Source: Nocardioides perillae (GTDB lineage Bacteria > Actinomycetota > Actinomycetes > Propionibacteriales > Nocardioidaceae). Taken from it: 64,000 nt of DNA. Every line of letters begins with the position of its first letter. Position 1 is the first letter of the stretch. Below are positions 53,655-63,600 of this stretch, piece by piece. The notes under the pieces were generated by a model. The model was given only the letters and a program-made list of their open reading frames with translations, had not been told where the DNA came from and did not search any database. The position numbers were made by a program, and so were the translations under genes. The stretch lies in contig NZ_JACCAC010000001.1 of assembly GCF_013409425.1 (NCBI RefSeq), positions 124,001-188,000 of the forward strand. The letters are read 5' to 3'.

Positions 53655-53701
53655 CCGCGGCGGTGAGACCCGTCGTACGCGGGCGCGAGGCATGAGCCCG
53701 G

Positions 53702-53707
53702 TACGGT
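53702..53707 (+). promoter_or_regulatory. Possible -10 TACGGT of the kinase gene
   Basis: TACGGT about 44 nt before the GTG; a GGAGG ribosome site lies between. Confidence 0.35.
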
Positions 53708-53751
53708 CGGGGCACCGTCGGGGCCCCTGCCCGTCCCTCCGGAGGTCGTCC

Positions 53752-54597
53752 GTGACCGAAGTCGTCCACGCGCCCGCGTCGCCCCCCGGCGACCTGGTCG
53801 GCGGCCGCTACGAGCTGCTCGAGCTGGTCGGCACCGGCGCGATGGGTGCGGTCTTCGTCGCGCACGACGCCCGCGACGACCGCGTCGTCGCGCTGAAGCG
53901 GCTGCACACCCGCGACCCCGGTGACGAGGTCGCGCGGGCCCGCTTCCGCACCGAGGCGGCGTGCCTGGCCTCGCTCGACCACCCCGGGCTGCCGCGCATC
54001 CACGACTACGGCGAGCAGGAGGACGGCCCGGCCGTCCACCCCTACCTCGTGATGCAGCTCGTGCTCGGCGACCCCCTCGACGAGCTGCTCGCCGACGGCG
54101 AGCCGCTGCCGCAGGCCGTCGCCGCGGGCGTGCTCGCGGGACTCGCCGAGGCCCTCGCGGTCGTGCACGCGCACGGGATCGTGCACCGCGACCTCAAACC
54201 CGGCAACGTGGTGGTGCGCCCCGACGGCACACCGGTGCTGCTCGACTTCGGCATCGCCAGCCCCGACGGCGCCGAGCCGCTGACCGCGACCGGCGAGATC
54301 CTCGGCACCCTCGACTACATCAGCCCCGAGCAGGTGACCGGGCGCCGCGCGACGACCGCGTCCGACGTCTACTCCCTCGGCGTCGTGGCGCACGCCTGCC
54401 TCACCGGCGACCGGCCCTTCCGCCGCGAGACCCCGCTCGCCTCGGCGCTCGCCCACGTGCACGAGCCCGTCCCGGCGCTGCCCGCCGACGTCGACGCGCG
54501 TCTGCGCGAGCTCGTCACCGCGATGCTCGACAAGGACCCCGACGCCCGCCCGGACGCCGCCGAGGTCGCGCGGCTCGCCCGCGCGGCGACCGGCTGA
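53752..54597 (+). CDS. Soluble Ser/Thr protein kinase
   Basis: 281 residues, kinase domain only. Gly-loop LVGTGAMGAVF, Lys48 in VALKRL, catalytic HRDLKPGN (about 145), DFG (about 165), LGTLDYISPEQVTG activation/P+1 segment, and SDVYSLGVVAHACLTGDRPF. No membrane helix and no PASTA repeats, unlike PknB. GTG with GGAGG upstream. Targets unknown. Confidence 0.92.
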   Translation: MTEVVHAPASPPGDLVGGRYELLELVGTGAMGAVFVAHDARDDRVVALKRLHTRDPGDEVARARFRTEAACLASLDHPGLPRIHDYGEQEDGPAVHPYLVMQLVLGDPLDELLADGEPLPQAVAAGVLAGLAEALAVVHAHGIVHRDLKPGNVVVRPDGTPVLLDFGIASPDGAEPLTATGEILGTLDYISPEQVTGRRATTASDVYSLGVVAHACLTGDRPFRRETPLASALAHVHEPVPALPADVDARLRELVTAMLDKDPDARPDAAEVARLARAATG

Positions 54598-54620
54598 GCC
54601 TGAGGCGCCACCGCGACACG

Positions 54621-54655
54621 ACGACGGCCCTCCCGCAGCGCGGGAGGGCCGTCGT
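54621..54655. terminator. Strong bidirectional hairpin
   Basis: Perfect 16-bp arms ACGACGGCCCTCCCGC / GCGGGAGGGCCGTCGT, loop AGC, between convergent genes. Confidence 0.85.
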
Positions 54656-54676
54656 GCCGACGTGCTGGGGCGGGTG

Positions 54677-55222
54677 TCAGCCGCGCAGCCGGGCCAGGCC
54701 GCGCACCTGCTCGCTGGCGCGCTGCTGCTCCCCGGCGTAGGAGCTGGTGACGACGAGCGCGCCCGTCATCGCCGGCACGAGCCACTGCAGCGCGGCGAGC
54801 TTGCGCTGCGCGGCCGCGACGTCCTGCGGGGTGTGGGCCTGGGGCTGCGTGCCCGACGCGGCGGGCACGGAGCCGGCCTGCGAGACGGTGCGCCCCAGCG
54901 AGCGCGAGTACGCCGTGACGCCCAGCGCCGCGGCCGTCAGCGCGGTCTTGGCGAGCGCGGTCGTGCCGACGCCGCGCTGGCGGGCGACGCGACCGGAGTC
55001 GCCGACGAGCTGGCCGACGGCGCCCGCGAGGTGCAGGCCGATGGCGGCCGCGTTGACCGGGGTCCAGCGGTCCCAGCCGGCGTTGGCGACGGCGCCGGTG
55101 CGGCCGTCCTGGCCGGCCTCGGCCGCAGCGGGGTTGAGCGCGACGGCGTTGGCGAGCGTCCCGCCGAACCAGGCCGCCAGGCCGACGTCGTGCAGGGAGC
55201 GGGACAGGGTGAGTCGGGCCAC
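54677..55222 (-). CDS. Small membrane protein, function unknown
   Basis: 181 residues. Three to four hydrophobic segments (about residues 12-32, 56-73, 90-106 and 143-160), ending in a charged tail. No family recognised. GTG with GAGGAGACC upstream. It is followed on the same strand by nothing and preceded by the SRPBCC gene, 81 nt away. Confidence 0.65.
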   Translation of the reverse strand: MARLTLSRSLHDVGLAAWFGGTLANAVALNPAAAEAGQDGRTGAVANAGWDRWTPVNAAAIGLHLAGAVGQLVGDSGRVARQRGVGTTALAKTALTAAALGVTAYSRSLGRTVSQAGSVPAASGTQPQAHTPQDVAAAQRKLAALQWLVPAMTGALVVTSSYAGEQQRASEQVRGLARLRG

Positions 55223-55303
55223 GGTGGGTCTCCTCGGGATCGGTGGTGCGGGTGGGTGTGCGTGCAGGCCGCCGGCGTGGGTGCGGCGACCGGAGGGAGG
55301 GCG

Positions 55304-55735
55304 TCAGAGACGCTCGAGGCACTCCTGCATCTGCTGTGCGGCCTTGTCGCCGAGCACCTTCAGGCCGGGGGCCATCAGCGGGGTCGCGAGCTTCGCGGCG
55401 CCGGTGGGCGTGAACTCCGCGACGTAGCGCACCGACGTGCCGGTGCCCTCGGGCTCGACGGTCAAGGTGTCGTGCAGCTCCATCGACGACGTCGAGGCGC
55501 GCAGCTCCATGCGGTGTCCCTCGACGTAGTCCGTCACGTGGTAGTCGACCTCGGTCTCGCTGCCGAGGAACTTCGTGACGTTGTGGTAGACGGTGCCGAC
55601 GCCGCCGTCGCCCGCCGTGCGCGTCGTCGAGACCGTCGGCGGGTCCCACTCCTCGGTCTTCGTGAAGTCCGAGAGGTAGTCCCAGACCACCGAGGGGGAC
55701 TTGTCGACGGTGACGGTGCGGTCGATCGTGGGCAC
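55304..55735 (-). CDS. SRPBCC (polyketide-cyclase/START-like) protein
   Basis: 143 residues. PTIDRTVTVDKSPSVVWDYLSDFTKTEEWDP is the classic SRPBCC start, with GVGTVYHNVTKFLG and a C-terminal amphipathic helix (TPLMAPGLKVLGDKAAQQMQ). A hydrophobic-ligand binding fold; ligand unknown. GTG with GGAGG upstream. Confidence 0.85.
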   Translation of the reverse strand: MPTIDRTVTVDKSPSVVWDYLSDFTKTEEWDPPTVSTTRTAGDGGVGTVYHNVTKFLGSETEVDYHVTDYVEGHRMELRASTSSMELHDTLTVEPEGTGTSVRYVAEFTPTGAAKLATPLMAPGLKVLGDKAAQQMQECLERL

Positions 55736-55847
55736 GGGGCCTCCGGCAGGTCGCGACGACCGCGGGGCGGTCGAGGTGGTCAGGGACCACCCCGGTAACC
55801 GCGCGGCGGGGGCACCATGCCCGCGGCGCCGCTCCCTCAGGCGACTC

Positions 55848-57398
55848 TCAGGCTCGCGCCACGAGGTGGCGCGCCACCTCCGCCTGGTCCTCGCGCACCC
55901 CGTGGATCGCCTCCTGGGTGACGTCGATGCACCGGGTGATCTCCTGCAGCGCCTCGACGACGCCGGCCACCTGCTCCTGGATGGCGGTGACGCGGGTGTC
56001 CACGTCGGTGGTCGCACCCGAGGTCTCCGCCGCGAGCTCCTTCACCTCGCCGGCGACCACGGCGAAGCCGCGGCCCGCCTCGCCCGCCCGGGCCGCCTCG
56101 ATCGTGGCGTTGAGGGCGAGCAGGTTGGTCTGGGCCGCGATGCCGCGGATCGCCTTGACCACCTTGCCGATCTCGGCGCTCGACTCGCCGAGCTGGCCGA
56201 CGAGCCGGTCGGCGCGCTCCGCGACGCTGCGGCCCTCCGCCGCGGACGTGTCGGCCGCCTCGACCCTGCGCTCGACGGCCTGCACGGAGGCGCCCAGGTC
56301 GCGCGCGGTCAGCGCGACGCGCTCGGCGGCGTCGACGCGCTCGAGGGCCTGGCCGACGAGGAAGGCGGTGTTGCGCAGCGCGTCCTCGCGGCTCTGCGAG
56401 AGGCAGACGGTGGTGGTGACGAAGAAGTCCATCGTGCCCACGACGCGACCGCCGGCCACGATCGGCAGGCACACGCCGGAGCGGACGCCGGCGCGCTGCG
56501 CGGCCGGGCGGCGCACGCAGTCGGTCACCTCGCCGAGGTCGCGCACGAACACGAGGTCCTCGCGCGCCCACGCCCGGCCCGAGAGCCCCACCCCCCGGGC
56601 GAAGCTCGCGCTCAGCGTGACGGCACGGAACTCCTCGCCGGCCGACCCCGACTCCTGGCCGAAGCGGAGCACGCCCGCGGCCTCGTCGACGGCCCAGAAG
56701 GAGCCGTAGGCCCAGCCGAAGCCGGTGCGGATGCCGTCGAGCGCCAGCTGCAGGGCGGACGCGCGGTCGGTCGCGGTCGAGACGCTGCGGAGCACGTGGT
56801 TGACCGCGGCCATGTCGAGGTCGGCCTGGGCGCGGCGCTCGGTGTCGGCGACGCGCTCGCAGGCCTGGGAGACCAGCACCCCGACGCTGCGCAGCGCCGC
56901 CAGGCGCTGCTCGGTCGGCTCGAGGGTCTCGGTGGTGAAGAAGTCCATGGTGCCGACGACCTCGCCGGCCTCGAGCAGGGGGAAGCAGACGCCCGACTTC
57001 ACCCCCGCGCGCTGGGCAGCAGGGGCGCGCACGCAGTCGGTGACCTGCCCGATGTCGGGCACGAAGACGAGGTCGCGGCTGCGCCAGGCGCGCCCGCTGA
57101 GGCCCTCGCCCTCGCCGAAGCTCGCCGCGAGGGTGACCTCGCGGAACTCGGGGCCGGCGGTCCCGACCTCGCGCTCGAAGGTGAGGCGCTGGGTGTCCTC
57201 GTCGAGGCGCCAGTAGGACCCGTAGGCCCAGCCGAACGCCTCGCGCACCACCCCCAGCGCGGCCTCGACGGCCTCCTGCGACGTGCGCACCCGGGCCAGC
57301 GCCGCCACGACGGCGTTGACCGCGTCCATGTTCGCGCGTGCCTCGGCGAGCTCCTGCGCCGCCTGCGGGACCTGCTGGCTCTGGTCGAACCTGCCCAC
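55848..57398 (-). CDS. Soluble double-GAF chemoreceptor-like signalling protein
   Basis: 516 residues. Two GAF domains (about 25-165 and 185-330) that look like an internal duplication: [20 protein letters not shown] and [20 protein letters not shown]. Then an MCP-type signalling hairpin (about 345-516) with [20 protein letters not shown] and [17 protein letters not shown]. No membrane helix, so a cytosolic sensor, perhaps haem or redox because each GAF keeps a Cys. GTG at 57398 has GGAGGT about 8 nt upstream. No chemotaxis genes are nearby. Confidence 0.85.
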   Translation of the reverse strand: MGRFDQSQQVPQAAQELAEARANMDAVNAVVAALARVRTSQEAVEAALGVVREAFGWAYGSYWRLDEDTQRLTFEREVGTAGPEFREVTLAASFGEGEGLSGRAWRSRDLVFVPDIGQVTDCVRAPAAQRAGVKSGVCFPLLEAGEVVGTMDFFTTETLEPTEQRLAALRSVGVLVSQACERVADTERRAQADLDMAAVNHVLRSVSTATDRASALQLALDGIRTGFGWAYGSFWAVDEAAGVLRFGQESGSAGEEFRAVTLSASFARGVGLSGRAWAREDLVFVRDLGEVTDCVRRPAAQRAGVRSGVCLPIVAGGRVVGTMDFFVTTTVCLSQSREDALRNTAFLVGQALERVDAAERVALTARDLGASVQAVERRVEAADTSAAEGRSVAERADRLVGQLGESSAEIGKVVKAIRGIAAQTNLLALNATIEAARAGEAGRGFAVVAGEVKELAAETSGATTDVDTRVTAIQEQVAGVVEALQEITRCIDVTQEAIHGVREDQAEVARHLVARA

Positions 57399-57548
57399 TG
57401 CAACCACCTCCGACCGGGACCATCGGCGCCGTCGTGGGGGACCTGAGTCCTCGGTCCTCGGCGCGGTCGCGCCGGTCGAGACCACCCCACGCGGGGGCGT
57501 ACGCCGGGGCGCGCGGCCGGTGTGGCGGGCGCTGGCACGCTGGCGGGC

Positions 57549-58634
57549 GTGAGCACCCCCGCCGACGACCGTCCCACCACCGCCCCGCGCGCGACCGCCG
57601 CACCCTCCGCCGACGCCCCCGTCGTGGTGGTCGGCGCGGGCCTCGCCGGGGTCGCCTGCGCCCGGGCCGTGGCCGCCGCGGGCCACCCGGTCGAGCTGGT
57701 CGACCGGGGCCGCCGCATCGGCGGTCGGATGGCGAGCCGACGCTTCGACGGCCGTCCGGTCGACACCGGGGCGTCCTACTTCACGGTGTCCGACCCGCGC
57801 TTCGCCGCCGTCGTGGACCGGTGGGAGGCGGCGGGCCTGGCCCGTCCCTGGACCGACACCTTCCACGTGCTGGAGGCGGGCGCCCCGCCGCGCCTGGCCA
57901 GCGGCCCGGTGCGGTGGGCCACGCCGGGCGGGCTGCGGACGCTGGTGGAGGACCTCGCCGCGCCCTTCGAGGTGCGGCAGGCGGAGGTCGAGCGGGTCGA
58001 CCTCGCGGCGGCGGACCACGGGGCGCACGACGGCGCCGGCGAGGGGGCCGCGGCCGGGCTGCTGGTCGACGGCCGCCCGGCGTCGGCGGTGGCGCTCGCG
58101 ATGCCCGACGAGCAGGCCCGGCGCCTGCTCGGGACCGGGCTGGCGGCGGAGGCCGAGCAGCTGCGGCGGCCCTCCGAGCCGGTGCTGGCGCTGGTCGCCT
58201 GGTGGCCCGAGCGCTGCTGGGGCGACGACCTGCTGGCCGCGACCGGCCGCCCGCTGGACGGGGCCTTCGTCAACGGCGACCCCGACGTCGCCTGGATCGC
58301 CGACGACGGGCGGCGCCGCGCCGACGACGCCCCCGTGCTGGTCGCCCACACCACGCCGGAGCGCGCTGCGCGGCACCTGGCCGACCCCGCGTCGGCCGGC
58401 CCCGCCGTGCTCGCGGCGCTCCAGCGGCTCCTCGGCATCCCTGACGAGCCGGCCGGCCACCACGTGCACCGCTGGTCGCTGGCACGGCCGGTCGGCGAGC
58501 GGGACGCGGCGTACCTGCTCTCGAGCCGCAGGCTCGGCGTGTGCGGCGACGGCTGGGGACCGGTCTCGAAGGTCGAGGGGGCGTGGCTCTCGGGCACCGC
58601 CCTCGGGGAGGCGCTGGTCGCCGCGCTCCCCTAG
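57549..58634 (+). CDS. Renalase-like FAD-dependent amine oxidase
   Basis: 361 residues. FAD-binding [35 protein letters not shown] (the GGR-type motif of the monoamine-oxidase superfamily), [14 protein letters not shown], and a C-terminal [24 protein letters not shown]. Resembles bacterial renalase-like NAD(P)H-processing flavoproteins. Substrate unknown. The GTG at 57549 has a CACGCT 7 nt upstream (leaderless spacing, one base off TAnnnT). Its stop shares CTAG with the convergent DUF3140 gene. Confidence 0.85.
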   Translation: MSTPADDRPTTAPRATAAPSADAPVVVVGAGLAGVACARAVAAAGHPVELVDRGRRIGGRMASRRFDGRPVDTGASYFTVSDPRFAAVVDRWEAAGLARPWTDTFHVLEAGAPPRLASGPVRWATPGGLRTLVEDLAAPFEVRQAEVERVDLAAADHGAHDGAGEGAAAGLLVDGRPASAVALAMPDEQARRLLGTGLAAEAEQLRRPSEPVLALVAWWPERCWGDDLLAATGRPLDGAFVNGDPDVAWIADDGRRRADDAPVLVAHTTPERAARHLADPASAGPAVLAALQRLLGIPDEPAGHHVHRWSLARPVGERDAAYLLSSRRLGVCGDGWGPVSKVEGAWLSGTALGEALVAALP

Positions 58635-58978
58635 TCCTCGAGCGGGTCGTGGCCCCAGTTCATCAGCGAGTAGCGCCAGCGGCTGTGCTCGACGTCGTCC
58701 TGCGGCCCCTGCGCGAGGTGGCGCTTGACGTAGCCGACGACCTTGCGCATGTGCTGGGCGTCGTCCTCGGTCAGGTCGGCCTTCTTGGTCTGCAGGATCT
58801 CCACGATCCGGCGGCCCGACTCGTGCCCCGTCGACTCGCCCTCGCCCTGCCCGACGCTCTGGGACTCGTCGGTCGCCAGCCAGTCCTCGAGCTGCTTGGC
58901 GGTCATGTTGACCGCCTCGCGCCAGTCGTCCCACACGTCGCTGACGGCCTCGTCGGGCCCGTTGCTGCTCTCCGCCAT
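58631..58978 (-). CDS. DUF3140 family protein
   Basis: 115 residues, acidic, with [40 protein letters not shown] and [16 protein letters not shown], which fit the small DUF3140 family (bacterial and fungal stress-type proteins of unknown function). ATG at 58978 lies 9 nt after a SigB-like GGGTAC. Confidence 0.85.
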   Translation of the reverse strand: MAESSNGPDEAVSDVWDDWREAVNMTAKQLEDWLATDESQSVGQGEGESTGHESGRRIVEILQTKKADLTEDDAQHMRKVVGYVKRHLAQGPQDDVEHSRWRYSLMNWGHDPLED

Positions 58979-58987
58979 GACCGGGAG

Positions 58988-59012
58988 GTACCCACCCCCG
59001 CGACGACGACGC
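58988..59012 (-). promoter_or_regulatory. SigB-like promoter GCGT-N15-GGGTAC of the DUF3140 gene
   Basis: GGGTAC (58993-58988) is 9 nt before the ATG, with exact GNNT 15 nt further up. Confidence 0.6.
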
Positions 59013-59057
59013 GGCCCGGATCGGCGGGGTGACGCGGCTTTCCGGCCGTTCGTGGCC

Positions 59058-59063
59058 TAGTGT
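59058..59063 (+). promoter_or_regulatory. -10 hexamer TAGTGT of the HU gene
   Basis: TAGTGT gives a leader of about 35 nt that holds GAGGAG. Confidence 0.45.
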
Positions 59064-59103
59064 CGCGGCTGATCGGTTCCCCACACCTACGAGGAGACCC
59101 CAC

Positions 59104-59385
59104 GTGAACCGCACCGAGCTCAAGGAGACCGTCGCCCGCGAGAGCGGCCTGAGCGGCGCCGACGCCGACCGCGCGATCAGCGCCGTCCTGGAGGCCGTCG
59201 TGGCCACCGTCGCGAAGGGCGAGAAGGTCTCGCTGGCCGGCTTCGGCACCTTCGAGGCCCGCGAGCGCGCGGCCCGCACCGGCCGCAACCCGCAGACCGG
59301 CGAGGAGATCGCCATCAAGGCGAGCACCGCCCCGGCCTTCAAGCCCGCGACCGCCTTCAAGGACCGCGTGTCCAAGAAGGGCTGA
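59104..59385 (+). CDS. HU-family DNA-binding protein
   Basis: 93 residues. [15 protein letters not shown], the hydrophobic dimer helix ([21 protein letters not shown]), [27 protein letters not shown] and the C-terminal [12 protein letters not shown] are standard HU. It lacks the long Lys/Ala tail of mycobacterial HupB, so it may be a paralogue. GTG with GAGGAG upstream. Confidence 0.95.
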   Translation: MNRTELKETVARESGLSGADADRAISAVLEAVVATVAKGEKVSLAGFGTFEARERAARTGRNPQTGEEIAIKASTAPAFKPATAFKDRVSKKG

Positions 59386-59403
59386 CGCCCAGCACGACGC
59401 ACG

Positions 59404-59446
59404 ACGACGACGGGCCGGTGGGGACTCCCCACCGGCCCGTCGTCGT
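59404..59446. terminator. Very strong bidirectional hairpin
   Basis: Perfect 20-bp arms (59404-59423 and 59427-59446), loop ACT, between HU and the convergent LLM gene. Confidence 0.9.
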
Positions 59447-59452
59447 GTGGCC

Positions 59453-60547
59453 TCAGGCCGGCACGGCCTCCTCGGCGAGCAGCTCGCGCACGCGCGGCGC
59501 GACCTCGCGGCCGTAGAGCTCGATGCACTCGAGCAGGTGGGCGTGCGGCAGCGGACCGTTGGAGTACTTCAGGTCGAAGCGCGAGAGGCCCAGCGTGCGC
59601 ACCGTGTCGGCGATCTTGCGGGCCACCGTCTCCGGCGAGCCGGCGAAGACGGCGCCGTGCGCCACCTCGCCCTCGAACTGCGCCCGGGTCGTCGGGCCCC
59701 AGCCGCGCTCGCGGCCGATGCGGTCGCGGTTGGCCTTGAAGTGGGGGAACATCCGCTCCTTGGCCTCCTCGTCGGTGCGCGCGACGAAGCCGGGCGCGTG
59801 CACGCCGATCGGCAGCTGCGGCTGACCCAGCTCGTCGAGGGCGCGGCGGTAGAGGTCGGCGTACGGCGCGAAGCGGGCGGGCTGCCCGCCGATGATCGCG
59901 AGCACCATCGGCAGCCCGTGGCGCGCCGTGCGCACCACCGACTCCGGCGAGCCGCCGACACCCACCCAGACCGGGAGCGGCCCGTCCTCGACGCGGGGGT
60001 GCACCTCGGCGTCGAGCGGGGCGCGGTGGGTGCCCTGCCAGCGGGTGCGGCCGCCGCGGCGGATCGCGGCGAGCAGGTCGAGCTTCTCCTCGAAGAGCAC
60101 CTCGTAGTCGGCGAGGTCGTGGCCGAAGAGCGGGAAGGACTCGGTGAACGAGCCGCGGCCCACGGTGATCTCGGCGCGGCCGCCCGAGAGCGCGTCGAGG
60201 GTGGCGAAGCGCTGGTGCACCCGCACCGGGTCGTCGCTGCTCAGCACGGTCACGCCGGTGCCGAGCCGGATCCGACGGGTGCGGCCGGCGAGGGTCGCGA
60301 GCACCACGTCGGGCGCCGAGACGGCGTAGTCGTCGCGGTGGTGCTCGCCCACGTTGAAGACGTGGATCCCGACCTCGTCGGCGACCACGCCCTGCTCGAC
60401 GACCTCGCGCAGCGTCTGCGCGGCGCTCTGCGGGCGGCCGTCGGTGTCGACCGTGACGTCGCCGAAGGTGTCGAGGCCGAGCTCGACGTCGCGGGGGGCC
60501 GCGGCCGGCGCGCGGCCGGACCGGGTCGGGGGGCGGTGCTCGCTCAC
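59453..60547 (-). CDS. LLM-class flavin-dependent oxidoreductase
   Basis: 364 residues. Luciferase-like fold: [67 protein letters not shown], and [21 protein letters not shown]. The cofactor (FMN or F420) cannot be decided. GTG with GGAGG upstream. A TTGA-N4-TCAA palindrome 17-30 nt before the start may be a MarR-type operator. Confidence 0.9.
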   Translation of the reverse strand: MSEHRPPTRSGRAPAAAPRDVELGLDTFGDVTVDTDGRPQSAAQTLREVVEQGVVADEVGIHVFNVGEHHRDDYAVSAPDVVLATLAGRTRRIRLGTGVTVLSSDDPVRVHQRFATLDALSGGRAEITVGRGSFTESFPLFGHDLADYEVLFEEKLDLLAAIRRGGRTRWQGTHRAPLDAEVHPRVEDGPLPVWVGVGGSPESVVRTARHGLPMVLAIIGGQPARFAPYADLYRRALDELGQPQLPIGVHAPGFVARTDEEAKERMFPHFKANRDRIGRERGWGPTTRAQFEGEVAHGAVFAGSPETVARKIADTVRTLGLSRFDLKYSNGPLPHAHLLECIELYGREVAPRVRELLAEEAVPA

Positions 60548-60563
60548 GGTGCCTCCAGAGGTG

Positions 60564-60577
60564 GTTGAAGCGTCAAC
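60564..60577. promoter_or_regulatory. Palindrome GTTGAAGCGTCAAC, possible MarR-type operator
   Basis: Perfect 5-bp arms GTTGA / TCAAC around AGCG, just upstream of the LLM gene. The TTGA-N4-TCAA form is a common MarR-family site. Confidence 0.4.
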
Positions 60578-60647
60578 GTCCCGTCCAACGCGTGGGCGGG
60601 TGCGCCTTGTTCCCGCGCGGGCCCGACCTCGGCGGCGAGGCCGTCAG

Positions 60648-60653
60648 TAGGGT
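60648..60653 (+). promoter_or_regulatory. -10 hexamer TAGGGT of the fusion gene
   Basis: TAGGGT lies 6 nt before the GTG at 60660. Confidence 0.55.
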
Positions 60654-60659
60654 GCGGCC

Positions 60660-63600
60660 GTGAGCCGCCCCAGCCCCTGGCGCCAGGTCACCCGCGCCCG
60701 CCGCACCGCCACCGAGGTCGCCCGACTCCTCACCCGGGAGCCCGCGCTGGTGCGCGACGTCGCGGTGGGCCTGCTGCCCGACCCCGTACGCCGCGTCGCC
60801 GGGCTCGGCGCACCCGCCGGCGCCGCCTCGTCCCCCGTCGCGGGCGGCGACCCCGACGCGGGCGCGCCGGAGCACGTCACGCCCGGCGAGGTCACCGGCC
60901 ACCTGCGCGCGGTCTCGGCCCGGGCGCTGCTGCCGCTGGCCCAGGACGCCGCGCGCGACCTCGTCGGCGACCTGGGCCGGCAGGCTGACTGGCTGACGCT
61001 GCACGCCGCCTGGCGCGGTGAGGCGCCCGGCCACGCCGTCGAGGGCGGCACCCACGGGCAGCAGCTCAAGATCATGGGCATCCCGGCCGAGGTCGCCTGG
61101 ACGATCGCCCGCGCCGACGACAGCGTCGTCGCCCTCACCGGCACCGGCCCGATGGGGTTGCGCCTGGCGCTCGCCGCGAGCGTCGCGCCCGCGGCCGGCG
61201 GCGCCCGCGTCGTGCTCGACGCCGGTCTCTCCGGCGACCCCGTGGCGGGGCCGCTGGGGGCCTCGGTCACCCGCAGCATCGGCGAGGCGCTCGAGGCCTC
61301 GCTGGGCCGCCTCGTGGCGCTGGCCGCGGGGGCCGGCCCGACGGGCGGGGAGCAGGCCGGCAGCCGCGGCCGGACCGCTCCGGTCCTCCACCACGCCTCC
61401 GGGCGGCGGCTCGACCCGCGCACCCCGGTCGTCGTGGGTGTCGGCCAGGTGGTGCAGCGCACCCCCACCGCCCCGTGGCGCGAGCCCGCGGACCTCGCCG
61501 TCGAGGCGCTGCGCCGCGCCGCCGACGACAGCGCGGCAGCCGACCGCCCCGGCCTGCTGGCCGCGGCCGACCTGGTCTGCGCGGTCGCGAGCGCCAGCTG
61601 GGTCTACCGCGACCTGGCCGCCGAGGTGGCCGCCCGCCTCGGGGCCGCACCGGCCGCCACGGTGCAGACGGCCCGCTTCGGCGGCGACGGCGGCCAGCTG
61701 GCGGTCAACGAGGCCGGGCGTGCCGTGGCCGCGGGCGAGGCGTCGGTCGTGCTGGTGCTGGGGGCCGAGTCGGGGGCCACGCTGGCGACGGCGCAGAAGG
61801 CGGGCGAGCAGCCCACCTGGACCGAGCAGCCCGCCGACGTCGCACCGACGCGGACCCTCGGCTCCGACCGCGAGCCCAACACCGCGCTCGAGGGCGAGGT
61901 CGGCCTGGGCGCCCCGGTCTACGCCTACGCGCTGGTCGAGTCGGCCCTGCGCGCCCGCGCCGGCGCGACCCCGGAGGAGCACCGCGCCCGCATCACCGGC
62001 CTGTGGTCCCGGCTCTCGCGGGTCGCCGCGGACAACCCGGCGGCGTGGCTGCCGCGGGCCTTCACTGCCGAGGAGCTCGCCGCGACGGGGCCGGACAACC
62101 GTCCGGTCAGCTCGCCCTACCCCAAGCTGCTCTGCGCCAACCTGCAGGTCGACCTCGCCAGCGGCCTGGTCGTCACGAGCGTCGCGGCGGCCGAGGCCGC
62201 GGGCGTGCCGCAGGAGCAGTGGGTCTTCCTGCACGCGGGCGCGGCCGCGAGCGACGAGTGGTTCGTCTCCGAGCGCGGCGACCTCGCGGCCTCCCCCGCC
62301 ATCCGCGCGGTCGGGCGGGCCGTGCTCGAGCACGCCGGGCTGCGCATCGACGACGTGCGGCTGGTCGACCTCTACTCCTGCTTCCCTGCCGCCGTGCAGG
62401 TGGCCGCGCACGAGCTCGGCCTGCCGCTCGACGACCCCGACCGCCCGCTGTCGGTCACCGGCGGCCTCACCTTCGCCGGGGGGCCCGGCAACGCCTACGG
62501 CGGCCACGCCGTCGCCACGATGGTGCAGCGGCTGCGCGAGGACCGCGACGCGGTCGGGCTCACCACCTCGCTGGGGTGGTACCTCACCAAGCACGCCGCC
62601 GGCCTGCTCTCCGCGCGGCCGCCGGAGCGGGCGTACGCCGCGCTGGCGCCGGTCGTGCCCCCCGAGCCGCGGCGCACCGCCACCGGCTCGTGGGAGGGCC
62701 CGGCCGTCGTCGAGGCGTGCACCGTGCCCTACGACCGGGCAGGCGAGCCCGAGGCGGCCGTCGTGGCGGCGGTGACGCCCGACGGCACCCGCGCGCTGGT
62801 GCGGGTCACCGACCCGGCGACCGTGCGCCGCCTCGACGCGGGCGACCCGCTGGGCTGGACCGTCGCGCTGCGCGACGGCGAGCTGGTCGTGCTCGAGGAG
62901 GGCCGCGCGCCCGTGCCGCCGCCCCCACCGCTGACGGTGCGGACCGAGGACCACGGCCCGGTGCGGGTCGTCACGATCGACCGGCCGCACCGCCGCAACG
63001 CGGTCGACCTGCCGACCGCCGAGCTGCTCGAGCGGGTCTTCGACGGCATCGAGGCCGACCCCGGCGTGCGGGTGGCCGTGCTCACCGGGGCCGGCGGGTC
63101 GTTCAGCGCCGGCATGGACCTCAAGGCCGCCGCGGCGGGGCAGCTCCCGATCACCGAGCGGGGCGGCCCGCTCGGCATCACCGCGCGGACCTTCCGCACC
63201 CCGCTCATCGCGGCGGTCGAGGGCCACGCGCTCGCCGGCGGCTGCGAGCTCGCCCTGGTGGCCGACCTGGTGGTCGCGGCCTCCGACGCGACCTTCGGCC
63301 TGCCCGAGCCGAAGCGCGGCCTCGTCGCGGCAGCAGGCGGGGTGCTGCGCCTGACCCAGCGGCTGCCGCGGGCGGTCGCGCTCGAGATGGCGCTGACCGG
63401 CGACCCCCAGACCGCCGAGCGGATGCACGCCGTCGGCCTGGTCAACCGGGTGGTCGAGCCGGGCGGGGCGCTCGATGCCGCGCTCGACCTCGCGCGCCGC
63501 ATCGCCGCCAACGCGCCGCTCTCGGTCGAGGTCAGCCACGAGATCGCCCTCGCCACGCCGTCGTGGTCCGACGAGGAGGCCTTCGACCGCCAGTCCGACC

